Positions 9,766-18,794 of a stretch of 64,000 nt of DNA are shown here, piece after piece (within the stretch, counting starts at the first letter, position 1; each line of letters begins with the position of its first letter). Source of the stretch: Phycobacter azelaicus (GTDB taxonomy: Bacteria; Pseudomonadota; Alphaproteobacteria; Rhodobacterales; Rhodobacteraceae); assembly GCF_014884385.1 (NCBI RefSeq), contig NZ_WKFH01000003.1:372001-436000 (forward strand), written 5' to 3'. The notes under the pieces are model-generated. The model did not search any database and had not been told where the DNA came from. It worked only from the letters and a program-made list of their open reading frames with translations. The position numbers and the translations under genes are program-made.

Positions 9766-9962
9766 GGTTCCGACGGGTCTAAGACCCAAGGATGAAAAGG
9801 GAACACGGTGCGGTGTAGCCAAAAGGCGCCAAATCCGTGACTGCCCCCGCAACTGTGAGCGGCGAGCCACCGGGCATGGCCACTGGTCCCAAACGGGACT
9901 GGGAAGGCCCCGGAGCGGCACAGACCCGCGAGTCAGGAGACCTGCCATTGGTTAACCCGGCC
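9766..9962 (+). promoter_or_regulatory. Cobalamin (AdoCbl) riboswitch
   Basis: The leader contains the B12 box AGTCAGGAGACCTGCC at 9931-9946. It is preceded by the conserved GGAACACGGTGC start, the CCGTGACTGCCCCCGCAACTGTGA core (9835-9858) and a GAGCCACCGGGC arm. These are the hallmarks of the cobalamin riboswitch. It ends about 55 bp before the CbiM-like gene, so B12 should repress that gene. A weak candidate promoter lies just upstream (TTGACG 9735-9740, TATGAC 9756-9761, 15-bp spacing). The exact ends of the aptamer are approximate. Confidence 0.93.
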
Positions 9963-10017
9963 AGCACTGGCCACCAATGAACCTAGTGCCGCCGGGTGAG
10001 GCGGCAAGGAGACAGAT

Positions 10018-10698
10018 ATGCATATTGAACCCGGTATCGTCGACGGTGCGAAAATCGCCCTGTCCTATGCAACCGCTGCAGGCGCGCTTGGCTTTGCCGC
10101 CAAGAAAACCATGGATGACCTACGCAACTCGGGCATCGCGTCCTTCGCGGCGCGCTCGGCCATTGCCACGGTCGGCGTTTTTGCTTTCTTTGAAATCCTG
10201 CCGCACTTCCCGGTTGGCGTCTCCGAAGTACACTTCATTCTCGGCTCGACGCTGTTCCTGATCCTTGGTGCCGCCCCTGCCACCTTTGGTCTGGCAATGG
10301 GCCTTCTGATACAGGGAGTGTTCTTTGCGCCCATCGATCTTCCGCAATACTTCATCAACCTGACGACACTACTGGTGCCGCTGTTTGCGATGCAGGCACT
10401 GGCAAAGAAAGTCATTGCGCCGGGCACCGCCTATGTGGATCTGAAATACTCCCAAGCGCTTGCGCTTTCGACCGCCTATCAGGCCGGTGTTGTCGGCTGG
10501 GTCGCTTTCTGGGTCTTTTATGGTCAGGGCATTGGCGCGGAAACCATGGCATCGGTCTTCACCTTCGGTGCGGCCTACATGATGGTCATCCTGATTGAGC
10601 CACTGGTCGACCTTGCTGTCCTCGCCACCGCCAAGAGCCTGCGTGGTCTTGAGCGCGGCGGTTTGGTGACACCGCGTCTTTATGCAGCAGCCACTTAA
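10018..10698 (+). CDS. CbiM-like energy-coupling-factor metal permease (probable cobalt uptake)
   Basis: 226 residues. It starts with MHIEPGIVDGAKI: the Met-His N-terminus typical of CbiM/NikM, where the amino terminus and His-2 bind Co/Ni. Several hydrophobic segments follow (about residues 45-62, 70-110, 115-135, 155-215). A GGCAAGGAGA ribosome site precedes the ATG. The B12 riboswitch directly upstream supports cobalt uptake for B12 synthesis. CbiN, CbiQ and CbiO partners do not follow it in this window; the next gene is cobF. A solo CbiM-like carrier or distant partners are possible. Confidence 0.85.
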   Translation: MHIEPGIVDGAKIALSYATAAGALGFAAKKTMDDLRNSGIASFAARSAIATVGVFAFFEILPHFPVGVSEVHFILGSTLFLILGAAPATFGLAMGLLIQGVFFAPIDLPQYFINLTTLLVPLFAMQALAKKVIAPGTAYVDLKYSQALALSTAYQAGVVGWVAFWVFYGQGIGAETMASVFTFGAAYMMVILIEPLVDLAVLATAKSLRGLERGGLVTPRLYAAAT

Positions 10699-10726
10699 GA
10701 ACTGCAGGAAATCAACTGCTATCAAG

Positions 10727-10749
10727 CACGGCCCCAATTCGGGGCCGTG
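10727..10749 (+). terminator. Hairpin between the CbiM-like gene and cobF
   Basis: CACGGCCCC and GGGGCCGTG form a 9-bp stem around a short AATTC loop, starting 28 bp after the cbiM-like stop and followed by TTCATT. The T-run is short, so it may end only part of the transcripts. Confidence 0.6.
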
Positions 10750-10784
10750 TTCATTGACAAGGATCTCCCTGTCCAAGGCCCCGA

Positions 10785-11549
10785 ATGATGATTGACCTGA
10801 CCCTTGTCGGTATCGGCACCGGCAATCCACAGCACCTGACGCTAGAGGCCATCGAGGCCCTGAACACACTGGACCTGATCCTTATCCCCAACAAGGGCGC
10901 AGGAAAGGACGATCTGGCGGGGCTACGCCGCGAGATCTGCAATCGGGTACTGCGCGGTGAGGGCCCCCAAATCGTCGAATTCCAGCTGCCCAAGCGCGAT
11001 GCTGGGAATCCCAGCTACCGGCAGGGCGTGGATGACTGGCACGATGCCATTGCAGAAGTCTGGGAGCGAAACATCAATGACCTTGTGCCCGCAGGTGGCA
11101 AGGTCGGCTTTCTCGTCTGGGGTGATCCCTCTCTTTACGACAGCACCATGCGTATTGCCGACCGGCTCAAGGCACGCACCAACGTCCGGCTGCGCGTCAT
11201 TCCTGGCATCACTTCGATCCAGGCGCTGACAGCCGCGCATGCCATCCCCCTGAACGAGATTGGCGCCCCTGTCACCATCACGACCGGGCGCCAGTTGCGC
11301 GAGGTCGGCTGGCCAGACAGCGCCGACACCCTCGTGATCATGCTGGATGGCGAATGCAGCTTTCAGAGCATTGACCCCCAAGGCGTGCAGATCTGGTGGT
11401 CTGCCTACGCGGGCATGGAGAACGAGATCTCTATCGCGGGTGAACTCGGGGCTGTTATGCCCCACATCCTTGAGACCCGTGCCAGAGCGCGTGCCGATCA
11501 CGGCTGGCTCATGGATATCTACATTCTGCGGCGCACGCACACCCAGTAG
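10785..11549 (+). CDS. cobF: Precorrin-6A synthase (deacetylating) CobF
   Basis: 254 residues. Catalyses C-1 methylation with loss of acetate from precorrin-5. Like other CobF proteins it begins with a tetrapyrrole-methylase motif (LTLVGIGTGNPQHLTLEAIEAL), has DLILIPNKGAGKDDLAGLRREIC near residue 26, and contains VGFLVWGDPSLYDST and VIPGITSIQALTAAHAIPLNEIG. It stands apart from the main cob run, after the riboswitch-controlled permease, with a hairpin in between. Two adjacent ATG codons (10785, 10788) are possible starts; the ribosome site is weak. Confidence 0.93.
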   Translation: MMIDLTLVGIGTGNPQHLTLEAIEALNTLDLILIPNKGAGKDDLAGLRREICNRVLRGEGPQIVEFQLPKRDAGNPSYRQGVDDWHDAIAEVWERNINDLVPAGGKVGFLVWGDPSLYDSTMRIADRLKARTNVRLRVIPGITSIQALTAAHAIPLNEIGAPVTITTGRQLREVGWPDSADTLVIMLDGECSFQSIDPQGVQIWWSAYAGMENEISIAGELGAVMPHILETRARARADHGWLMDIYILRRTHTQ

Positions 11550-11766
11550 CCCCGGAACAAGGGCAAGGGGCACAGATCAAGACGCGGCCGCCTACAGAAG
11601 ACAGCTCTTACGGAGCACAACCTTTATTTCTCGAAATATCTCGCGGGAAAACCGCTCCGGCGACTATCCTGCCCTTGTGCCCTGCCCAATTTCTTCCTAT
11701 CCAACTGAGAAGCCGCAACTCGGGTCTCGGCCACACCGAAAGATCGATACGGCCTTCACGCAGAAT

Positions 11767-11852
11767 GCGGGCGTGATGGAATGGTAGACATATCAGACTT
11801 AAAATCTGAAGGGCGTATGCCCGTGTGGGTTCGAGTCCCACCGCCCGCACCA
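11767..11852 (+). tRNA. tRNA-Leu (anticodon TAA)
   Basis: The 7-bp acceptor stem GCGGGCG/CGCCCGC (11767-11773 with 11842-11848) is followed by the discriminator A and an encoded CCA. The anticodon stem-loop TCAGACTTAAAATCTGA presents TAA. A long variable arm and the GGTTCGAGTCC T-arm fit a class II leucine tRNA. Confidence 0.95.
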
Positions 11853-12349
11853 CGGCATCAATAATTGCACTAGACTGCGCCAACATGCGCACCTGACATG
11901 CTGTGATTGATGACCGCACGCGCGAGCGTCTCTGCGACAGATATCACAACAAAAGCTATCGCTTGCTGCTCCAGTCCCGACGGGCGGCATAAGCCCCCCA
12001 GCGCAAGAGCTTACCCTTTAGCGCCTTCCAAAGGGACATCAGGGTGCCGAACGGCTACCGATAGCCGACGACAATAGGCCTGTTTCAGCGGTTGTGATTC
12101 GGTGTTGCGAAACACCCGAACAGAGGCCCCGGCCTGGTTAACAGATCCAGAGCACAGACGGCGGCTAATCCCCCGCAATGCTGTCGGTGAAGAATGAGCA
12201 GCCCCCCTTGCACAAACCTAGCGGTTTCTTGAGACTTGGCCACCCAAAAGGGTGACAATTAAAGAGACGTAGTGAGCCGCACCCGTAAATTCGACATTGA
12301 ATGTGGCGTAAGGGTTATAGCCTGATTCTCCTTCGGTTTTTGACCGAGA
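11853..12349. other. Gene-free stretch between tRNA-Leu and a decayed IS
   Basis: About 500 bases with no open frame that resembles a known protein and no clear hairpin-plus-T terminator. The short open frames here have no recognisable ribosome sites or motifs. It looks like accumulated non-coding debris beside the tRNA and the dead insertion sequence. Confidence 0.5.
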
Positions 12350-13187
12350 GGCTTTGTCGGCCAAATCGTCTGAGGGGATGCACCTTGTGAATCCAGCATG
12401 GTAGCTGGAGGTCATGAGCAGCTGAGCCCCGACAAAGTGCCTGACGACAAATTGCTCGGCTTGCAATGACAGCTTGAGGCGTCGCGGATCGCCGTCGATC
12501 TGGCTTGATCCCGAGATGGTTTGGACACCGCCGCCGACCTGCAAACGCGGCCGTCAGTGCCGTTTCAGCGACGCTGCGATCTAGGCTGCCTGACGATTGA
12601 GGTGCTGTTTGGCATGCCGCCACGGCAGATGGCGGGTTCGTGGAGAGCCTGCTGCGGCTGGTCGGACTGGGCTGGAGGTTCGGCCGGTCGAGGTCGCCAC
12701 CGGCAATGTGGGCGATGCGCCTATGTTGCCCGAGTTGCCTGCCCAAACCCCACTCGATCAGGACATCGGATCAGTCACCGCAGATTGGACATACGAAACT
12801 CGAAAGTGTCACGACGCGATTGCCGTCCCGTTGCGCACATGCCGTCATGCCGCCCCGCAGGAACGCCAAGCTATGGAAGCCTACAAGCGACGGGGCGGTA
12901 GCCCGGGCGTGGTAGTCAATGCTTCACGCGATTTGGCGCGCGCCCTGTTGCGACGACGCGCAGGATATCACCGCAGGTGCCGTGCCGAGACGAAGATGCA
13001 TAAAATGAAACTCTTAAGCCAATCGAATATGGCGCGAGATTTCGACCGGCAGGTCGCAGAAATCCAGGTCCGCGTCGCAGTTCTCGACCGCTGCAAGGCT
13101 CCTCGCATACCTGTCACAAAGCAAACAGGATCAGTCCGCCCCGGCAAAGGAGAAGTGCGCCCACATACGAGTTTGTGCAACAAAGCC
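12350..13187 (+). mobile_element. Decayed IS5-family insertion sequence with both ends still recognisable
   Basis: The right end GTTTGTGCAACAAAGCC (13171-13187) is the inverted form of a GGCTTTGTTGCACAAA-type end. The left end GGCTTTGTCGGCCAAA (12350-12365) is a mutated copy, followed by the subterminal GGATGCACCTTGTGAATCC. In between lie transposase pieces scattered over three frames. At about 840 bp it is in the size range of small IS5-type elements. No target-site duplication is visible. A lone end of a related element occurs at 30930-30998. Confidence 0.75.
12414..13172 (+). pseudogene. IS5-family transposase, broken by stops, frameshifts and an internal deletion
   Basis: The original start appears to be ATG 12414, but the fourth codon is a stop. 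Homologous text is spread over three frames: LTIEVLFGMPPRQMAG (about 12590-12640), SLLRLVGLGW (about 12640-12675), RPVEVATGNVGDAPMLPELP and SVTADWTYETRKCHDAIA (about 12685-12825), AVMPPRRNAKLW (about 12840-12875), then YHRRCRAETKMHKMKLLSQSNMARDFDRQVAEIQVRVAVLDR (about 12965-13090). These match the DDE transposase of small IS5 elements. The stretch carrying the first catalytic Asp, between the LLRLVGLGW and RPVEVATGN pieces, is missing. It cannot make a working enzyme. Confidence 0.8.
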
Positions 13188-13266
13188 ATGATTGAGGACA
13201 CCGTGTAGGAGTCGGCAAGCGCAGAACGCTGATCTCCAACAACTATTGAATTGAAAGGGGGGTTAG

Positions 13267-13341
<75 letters not shown>

Positions 13342-13426
13342 GCCGGTGAGGGGGCTTTTAGGGATAAACGCCGAGGTGCGCAAGACCATTCTGGACGGTT
13401 TTTTCACACTAAGTTACACAAGGTTT

Positions 13427-13582
13427 ATGGCAGATAAAAAATCACCAAAAACCAGTGCTCAGTCCACGAATCGCGAGGATCGCCTGAAGGCGGCGCTCAA
13501 GGCGAACATGGCCCGTCGCAAGGCGCAGGCCAAAGCGCGCGCGGCTAAACAGGACTCAGAGGCAGGCAGTTCAGAAAGGTAA
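13427..13582 (+). CDS. Small basic protein upstream of murA, function unknown
   Basis: 51 residues beginning [11 protein letters not shown] lysine/arginine/alanine-rich helix (residues about 20-42, with [21 protein letters not shown]) dominates; it has no membrane segment and no cysteine. I recall similar short basic proteins ahead of murA in related genomes, which supports it as a real gene. The open frame extends upstream to 13346, but ATG 13427 gives the natural protein start. It ends 5 nt before murA, so the two are probably co-transcribed. A nucleic-acid-binding role is possible but not shown. Confidence 0.65.
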   Translation: MADKKSPKTSAQSTNREDRLKAALKANMARRKAQAKARAAKQDSEAGSSER

Positions 13583-13587
13583 GGCGA

Positions 13588-14856
13588 ATGGATTCGATTC
13601 TGGTAACGGGCAATGGGCCACTCAGCGGCCAGATCCCGATTGCGGGGGCCAAGAACGCATGCCTTACGCTAATGCCCGCGACGCTTTTGAGCGAGGAACC
13701 ACTGACACTGACCAATGCGCCTCGTCTAAGCGACATCAAGACCATGACAGAACTGCTGCAATCTCTGGGTGCGGAGGTCTCTGCTCTGCAAGATGGTCAG
13801 GTGCAGGCCATGTCGAGCCATAACCTCGACAACCACGTGGCTGACTATGACATTGTGCGCAAGATGCGCGCCTCCAACCTGGTGTTGGGGCCGATGCTGG
13901 CGCGGCTCGGACAGGCGGTGGTCTCGCTGCCGGGTGGCTGCGCGATTGGTGCGCGTCCGATGGACCTCCATATCTTTGGCCTGGAAAAGCTGGGCGCCGA
14001 GATCGACCTGCGCGACGGCTATCTGCATGCCACGGCACCAGGCGGCCTCAAAGGCGCCGTGATCGACCTATCCTTTGCCTCCGTCGGTGCAACCGAGAAC
14101 ATCCTTATGGCGGCGACGCTTGCGAAGGGCACCACCGTCATCAACAATGCTGCCCGCGAGCCGGAGATTTCCGACCTTGCCGCATGCCTGCGCAAGATGG
14201 GAGCGCAGATCGAGGGCGACGGCACATCGCGGATCGAGGTGCAGGGCGTGGATCGCCTGCATGGCGCAACCCATCAGGTGGTCACCGACCGGATCGAGCT
14301 TGGCACCTACATGCTGGCGCCGGTGATCTGTGGCGGCGAGGTTGAACTGTTGGGCGGGCGCTTGGATCTGGTTGGCGCCTTTGCCGAAAAGCTCGACGAG
14401 GCCGGTGTTGATATCACCGAGACGGATGCGGGCCTCAAGGTACGCCGCCGGGGTGACCGCGTTGGGTCGGTCAATGTCACCACCGAGCCCTTCCCGGGCT
14501 TTCCAACGGACCTGCAGGCGCAGATGATGGCGCTGATGTGCACGGCGGATGGGGTCAGCGTTCTGGAAGAGAAGATTTTCGAGAATCGATTCATGCATGC
14601 CCCCGAGCTGACCCGCATGGGCGCCCGGATCGACGTGCAGGGCGGCACAGCGACCGTGACCGGGGTCGAGCGGCTCAAGGGCGCGCCGGTGATGGCGACC
14701 GATCTGCGCGCCTCAGTGTCCTTGATCCTTGCAGGGCTGGCCGCCGAAGGTGAAACGCTGGTCAACCGGGTCTACCATCTGGACCGCGGCTATGAACATG
14801 TTGTGGGCAAACTCTCGGGCGTGGGAGCCAAGATCGAACGGATCAAGGGAAACTGA
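13588..14856 (+). CDS. murA: UDP-N-acetylglucosamine 1-carboxyvinyltransferase MurA
   Basis: 422 residues, normal length. Transfers enolpyruvate from PEP to UDP-GlcNAc, the first committed step of peptidoglycan synthesis, in the cytoplasm. The N-terminal [15 protein letters not shown] carries the Lys-Asn substrate contacts, and the loop [26 protein letters not shown] carries the catalytic Cys (the fosfomycin target). [13 protein letters not shown] and the C-terminal [22 protein letters not shown] are also typical. It is preceded by a small basic ORF and followed with a 1-nt overlap by a DUF2948 gene. Confidence 0.97.
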   Translation: MDSILVTGNGPLSGQIPIAGAKNACLTLMPATLLSEEPLTLTNAPRLSDIKTMTELLQSLGAEVSALQDGQVQAMSSHNLDNHVADYDIVRKMRASNLVLGPMLARLGQAVVSLPGGCAIGARPMDLHIFGLEKLGAEIDLRDGYLHATAPGGLKGAVIDLSFASVGATENILMAATLAKGTTVINNAAREPEISDLAACLRKMGAQIEGDGTSRIEVQGVDRLHGATHQVVTDRIELGTYMLAPVICGGEVELLGGRLDLVGAFAEKLDEAGVDITETDAGLKVRRRGDRVGSVNVTTEPFPGFPTDLQAQMMALMCTADGVSVLEEKIFENRFMHAPELTRMGARIDVQGGTATVTGVERLKGAPVMATDLRASVSLILAGLAAEGETLVNRVYHLDRGYEHVVGKLSGVGAKIERIKGN

Positions 14857-15335
14857 TGGCAGACGCAACATTTGAAGAAGGCCGCGAGGCACCGCTGAAC
14901 CTGGGCGCAGAGACTGATGAGGATCTGAAGGTTCTCTCGGCCCTCGTGCAGGATGCGGTATTTCCGGTCACCGAAATGCGCTGGCAGGCTTCCAAGCACC
15001 GTTTTGCCCTGCTCATAAACCGCTTTCGCTGGGAAGACCGTGCCGCCGCTGAGCGGCGCGCTCGCGCATATGAACGGGTACAATCGCTTTTGGTGGTGGA
15101 CAATGTGATGCGCGTCGCCTCTCAAGGGTTCGACCGTAGCGACAACGAACTGGTTCTGTCGCTCCTGTCACTGTCGTTCGAACCCGCTGAAGATGGGGCG
15201 GGCCATTTGGTGCTGACGCTCGCGGGCGATGGCGCGATCCGCTTGTCGGTGGAGGCGCTGGAAATGCATCTGCGCGATGTAACCCGGCCCTACACTGCCC
15301 CATCAGGCAAAGCTCCGGATCACGGCGATAGCTGA
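14856..15335 (+). CDS. DUF2948 family protein, function unknown
   Basis: 159 residues. The sequence matches the alphaproteobacterial DUF2948 type: LKVLSALVQDAVFPVTEMRWQASKHRFALLINRFRWED near the N-terminus and a C-terminal AIRLSVEALEMHLRDVTRPY. It is soluble, with no signal peptide. The start ATG overlaps the murA stop by one base, and hisD follows after about 80 bp. The murA-DUF2948-hisD order is, from memory, common in Rhodobacterales. No biochemical role is known to me. Confidence 0.8.
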   Translation: MADATFEEGREAPLNLGAETDEDLKVLSALVQDAVFPVTEMRWQASKHRFALLINRFRWEDRAAAERRARAYERVQSLLVVDNVMRVASQGFDRSDNELVLSLLSLSFEPAEDGAGHLVLTLAGDGAIRLSVEALEMHLRDVTRPYTAPSGKAPDHGDS

Positions 15336-15413
15336 GCCTGCATAGGGCGCTCATGTGGCTTGCCCCCTCTCTTTCTGCCCTATATGTCCCCTGCGCACAG
15401 CCGGAGAAACCAA

Positions 15414-16715
15414 ATGCCCGTTTTCCTTGATACGTCCGATGCCGATTTCGAAGCCGCCTTTGCCGCGCTCCTGAGCGCCAAGCGGGAGGACAGCCCGGAT
15501 GTGGATGCCGTGGTCGCCGAAATCATTGCGGATGTACGTGCACGTGGGGATGCGGCATTGATCGAGCTGACAGCAAAGTTCGACCGGCTGGAGCTGAATG
15601 CCGAAAAGCTGGCAGTCTCCGAAGCTGAAGTGGACGCCGCCATCGCAGGTGTTCCAGCAGAGGAACGCAAGGCGCTGGAACTGGCTGCCGAACGCATCCG
15701 CGCTTATCACGAACGCCAGATGCCCGAAGGCGCACAATGGACCGATTCAGCGGGTGCGACCCTTGGCTGGCGCTGGTCGGCGGTCTCCGCTGCCGGGCTA
15801 TACGTGCCAGGCGGGCTTGCCTCCTATCCGTCCTCGGTGCTGATGAATGCCATTCCGGCCAAGGTCGCCGGGGTTGAACGCCTTGCCATCACCGTCCCCA
15901 CCCCCGATGGAGTTCTGAACCCGCTGGTTCTGCTGGCTGCGCGTCTCGCCGGGGTGGATGAGATCTACCGCATCGGCGGCGCCCAAGCGATTGCCGCACT
16001 GGCATATGGCACCGAAAGCATCGCCCCCGTGGACAAGATCACAGGCCCCGGCAACGCCTTTGTCGCCGCCGCCAAGCGCCGCGTTTTTGGCAAGGTGGGC
16101 ATCGACATGATCGCTGGCCCATCAGAAATTCTGGTGATCGCCGACAAGGACAACAATCCCGATTGGATCGCGCTGGACCTGATGAGCCAAGCCGAACACG
16201 ACGAAAGCGCCCAGTCGATCCTGATCACCGACGACGCCGCATTTGGCCTCGCCGTGGCCGAGGCCGTGGACAAGCGCCTTGAAACCCTGGAACGCCGCGC
16301 CATCGCGGGTGCCAGCTGGCGCGATTTTGGCGCGGTGATCACCGTGCGCGATCTGGACGAGGCGGCAGAGCTTTCGAACCGGATCGCGCCGGAACACCTT
16401 GAACTCTGCGTGCCCGATCCCGAGGGCTTGAGCCAGAAGACCATCCAGGCCGGCGCGATATTCCTTGGCCAGTACACGCCCGAGGCCATCGGCGATTACG
16501 TCGGCGGCCCCAACCACGTGCTGCCCACCGCGCGCTCGGCGCGGTTCTCTTCGGGGCTGTCAGTGATGGATTTCCTCAAACGTACAACGCTCGCCCGGAT
16601 GACCCCCGAGGCCCTGCGCGCCATAGGTCCTGCCGCCGAAACCCTCGCGCAAAGCGAAAGCCTTGAGGCGCACGGCTTATCCGTGACCGTGCGATTGAAC
16701 GCTCTGAACGACTGA
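15414..16715 (+). CDS. hisD: Histidinol dehydrogenase HisD
   Basis: 433 residues. Carries out the last two NAD-dependent oxidations of histidine synthesis, histidinol to histidine. Recognised from GWRWSAVSAAGLYVPGGLASYPSSVLMNAIPAKVAGV, RIGGAQAIAALAYGTESI, KITGPGNAFVAAAKR, the zinc-site SQAEHDESAQ and NRIAPEHLELC with the catalytic Glu-His pair, and YVGGPNHVLPT. ATG 15414 gives the standard N-terminus; an upstream in-frame start at 15360 would add unusual residues and is not used. A UPF0262 gene follows after 105 bp. Confidence 0.96.
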   Translation: MPVFLDTSDADFEAAFAALLSAKREDSPDVDAVVAEIIADVRARGDAALIELTAKFDRLELNAEKLAVSEAEVDAAIAGVPAEERKALELAAERIRAYHERQMPEGAQWTDSAGATLGWRWSAVSAAGLYVPGGLASYPSSVLMNAIPAKVAGVERLAITVPTPDGVLNPLVLLAARLAGVDEIYRIGGAQAIAALAYGTESIAPVDKITGPGNAFVAAAKRRVFGKVGIDMIAGPSEILVIADKDNNPDWIALDLMSQAEHDESAQSILITDDAAFGLAVAEAVDKRLETLERRAIAGASWRDFGAVITVRDLDEAAELSNRIAPEHLELCVPDPEGLSQKTIQAGAIFLGQYTPEAIGDYVGGPNHVLPTARSARFSSGLSVMDFLKRTTLARMTPEALRAIGPAAETLAQSESLEAHGLSVTVRLNALND

Positions 16716-16820
16716 AACCGCACAAAGCTGCCGCGCAGCAATCAGGCGGCAGTCAAATGATTGCCGCGCAGCGCACCATGGTCTAGTGAGGATGCGAAAC
16801 AGGGTAAGAGGTCCCACCCC

Positions 16821-17300
16821 ATGAGCCGCATCAGTCATATCGAGCTGGACGACAGCAACCTGCCGCCCCCGACACCGGAGATCGAGCAGGAGCGCAAGGT
16901 GGCGCTGTTTGACCTCATCGAGGAGAACTCCTTTTCGCTGCCTGAACGTGACGGACGCGCGGTGCCCGATGGCCCCTACCATCTTGGCCTAGCGATACGT
17001 GACAAACGGCTGGTCTTTGATATCACCACCGAAGACGGACAAAAGGCGGCCGAGTTCCACCTGTCCTTGTCTCCCTTCCGACAGGTGGTCAAGGACTACT
17101 ACCAGATCTGCGAAAGCTACTTTACCGCCGTAAAGACTCTGCCCCCCAGCCAGATCGAGACCATCGACATGGCACGGCGCGGGATCCACAACGAGGGCAG
17201 CCGGGTTCTGCAGGAGCGGCTAGAGGGCAAGGCTGATGTGGACACGGACACCGCCCGCCGCCTGTTCACCCTGATCTGCGTCCTGCACTTCGGAGGCTGA
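16821..17300 (+). CDS. UPF0262 family protein, function unknown
   Basis: 159 residues starting MSRISHIELDD. The family is restricted to alphaproteobacteria and has the patterns seen here: ERKVALFDLIEENSF, GPYHLGLAIRDKRLVFDI, LSPFRQVVKDYYQICESYFTAV and a C-terminal RRLFTLICVLHFGG. It has no membrane segment. It lies between hisD and a low-Mr phosphatase gene (3-nt gap), in what appears to be a housekeeping operon. The role is unknown. Confidence 0.85.
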   Translation: MSRISHIELDDSNLPPPTPEIEQERKVALFDLIEENSFSLPERDGRAVPDGPYHLGLAIRDKRLVFDITTEDGQKAAEFHLSLSPFRQVVKDYYQICESYFTAVKTLPPSQIETIDMARRGIHNEGSRVLQERLEGKADVDTDTARRLFTLICVLHFGG

Positions 17301-17303
17301 CGG

Positions 17304-17762
17304 GTGGAGCAGTTGCCGCAGTCCATCCTGTTCTGCTGTGACCACAATGCGGTCCGATCCCCCATGGCCGAGGGGATCATGAAGAAATTCTATGGCGCCG
17401 GGACCTATGTGCAATCGGTCGGCGTCAAGAACGACATGGAGATCGACGGCTTCTGCATTGCCGTCTGTCAGGAAATCGGGGTGGAACTGTCGCGCCACCG
17501 GTCGCGCTCTTTCGATGAGATGGAGCAATGGGGCGATGATCTTTCGTCCTTTGATCTGGTGGTGGCGCTGTCGCCCGCCAGTCAGCGCCGCGCGTTGGAA
17601 CTGACGCGATTTTTCCATCTGGAAGTCGAATACTGGCCGATCATGGATCCGACGGGGCTGGGAGAGACGCGAGAGGCCAAGCTGGACAGCTACCGGCAGA
17701 CCCGTGACCAGATCATCCAACATTTGAAATCCCGCTGGGGCGAACCGACGGAGCTGCTATGA
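17304..17762 (+). CDS. Low-molecular-weight phosphatase family protein (LMW-PTP/ArsC-like)
   Basis: 152 residues from a GTG start. The N-terminus FCCDHNAVRSPMAEGIMKKF holds the Cys-X5-Arg-Ser phosphate loop (Cys, Asn and Arg in place). A general-acid Asp lies in the C-terminal YWPIMDPTGLG. The fold is shared by protein tyrosine phosphatases and thioredoxin-coupled arsenate reductases. No arsenic genes are nearby, so phosphatase is the safer call. It follows the UPF0262 gene by 3 nt and overlaps the next gene by 4 nt. Confidence 0.85.
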   Translation: MEQLPQSILFCCDHNAVRSPMAEGIMKKFYGAGTYVQSVGVKNDMEIDGFCIAVCQEIGVELSRHRSRSFDEMEQWGDDLSSFDLVVALSPASQRRALELTRFFHLEVEYWPIMDPTGLGETREAKLDSYRQTRDQIIQHLKSRWGEPTELL

Positions 17763-18154
17763 GCGAGACCATTGCGCGCTATTTCGAAGCCTTCAACGCA
17801 GGCGACACCGATGCCATGATCGACTGCCTGTCTGATGACGTGGCCCATCACGTCAATGAGGGCAAAATACGTGTCGGCAAGGAAAAATTCGCGGAATTCT
17901 GCGGCCACATGAGCCGCTGCTACCGCGAAGAGCTGACAGATATGGTGATCTTTGCCACCCCCGACGGGAGCCGCGCCGCTGCCGAATACATCGTCAATGG
18001 CACCTACCTTGAAACCGACGCGGGCCTGCCCGAGGCGAAGGGCCAGACCTACCGCCTGCCTGCGGGGTCCTTCTTTGATCTGAAGGACGGCAAGATTTCC
18101 CGCGTCACCACCTATTACAACCTCGCCGACTGGGTGGCGCAGGTCTCCGCCTGA
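17759..18154 (+). CDS. NTF2-like / SnoaL-type polyketide-cyclase-fold protein
   Basis: 131 residues. A single alpha+beta cone domain: IARYFEAFNAGDTDAMIDCLSDDVAHHVNEG at the start and a C-terminal GSFFDLKDGKISRVTTYYNLADWVAQV. Such domains bind small hydrophobic ligands or act as isomerases/hydrolases, and the substrate here cannot be told. It overlaps the upstream phosphatase gene by 4 nt and the downstream GNAT gene by 1 nt, so it is translationally coupled in a three-gene block ending with a C-N hydrolase. Confidence 0.8.
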   Translation: MSETIARYFEAFNAGDTDAMIDCLSDDVAHHVNEGKIRVGKEKFAEFCGHMSRCYREELTDMVIFATPDGSRAAAEYIVNGTYLETDAGLPEAKGQTYRLPAGSFFDLKDGKISRVTTYYNLADWVAQVSA

Positions 18155-18741
18155 TGGCGCTGCGGATCGAGCCTCTTACGGGCGCAGCACTGGAAGCCGC
18201 GCTGGATGATGTGGCCGCCCTTCGGATCGAGGTCTTTCGGGCCTGGCCCTATCTTTATGACGGCGACCTCGGGTATGAGCGCGACTACTTGCAAAGCTAC
18301 CGCGACAGTGCCCGCGCCGTGGTAGTGGGCGCCTTCGATGGAGACCGCCTTGTGGGTGCCGCCACCGGCACGCCGCTGGCCGATCACGCCGATGATTTCG
18401 CCGCCGCCTTTGCCGGGACGGGCATCGACCTGAGCACTGTTTTCTATTGCGCCGAATCGGTGCTGCTGCCCGAATACCGCGGTCAGGGCGCAGGGCATGG
18501 CTTCTTTGACGCGCGCGAAGCCCACGCTCGTACCCACGGCTTCACCAAATCCGCCTTTTGCGGCGTTGTCCGCCCCGAGGACCACCCGCTGCGCCCCGAT
18601 GACCATGCCCCGCTCGACCCCTTCTGGCGCAAACGCGGCTATGCCCCTCTGCCCGGTGTGGTGGCAGAGTTCTCCTGGAAAGACGTGGGTCAACAGGAAG
18701 AGACCCGCAAACCGCTACAATTCTGGATCCGGGATCTGTAG
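18154..18741 (+). CDS. GNAT family N-acetyltransferase
   Basis: 195 residues. The acetyl-CoA-binding core is visible as AESVLLPEYRGQGAGHGFFDAREAHAR (motif A, with R-G-Q-G-A-G). ALRIEVFRAWPYLYDGDLGYERDYLQSYRDS at the N-terminus is shared with GNAT proteins found beside, or fused to, carbon-nitrogen hydrolases. The next gene is exactly such a hydrolase, so the pair may act on one substrate. The acceptor is unknown. Confidence 0.82.
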   Translation: MALRIEPLTGAALEAALDDVAALRIEVFRAWPYLYDGDLGYERDYLQSYRDSARAVVVGAFDGDRLVGAATGTPLADHADDFAAAFAGTGIDLSTVFYCAESVLLPEYRGQGAGHGFFDAREAHARTHGFTKSAFCGVVRPEDHPLRPDDHAPLDPFWRKRGYAPLPGVVAEFSWKDVGQQEETRKPLQFWIRDL

Positions 18742-18794
18742 GTTTACTCTGAAACGACCGGCGGGTTGCCCGCCTGATGTGAGGGAGCTTGCAC

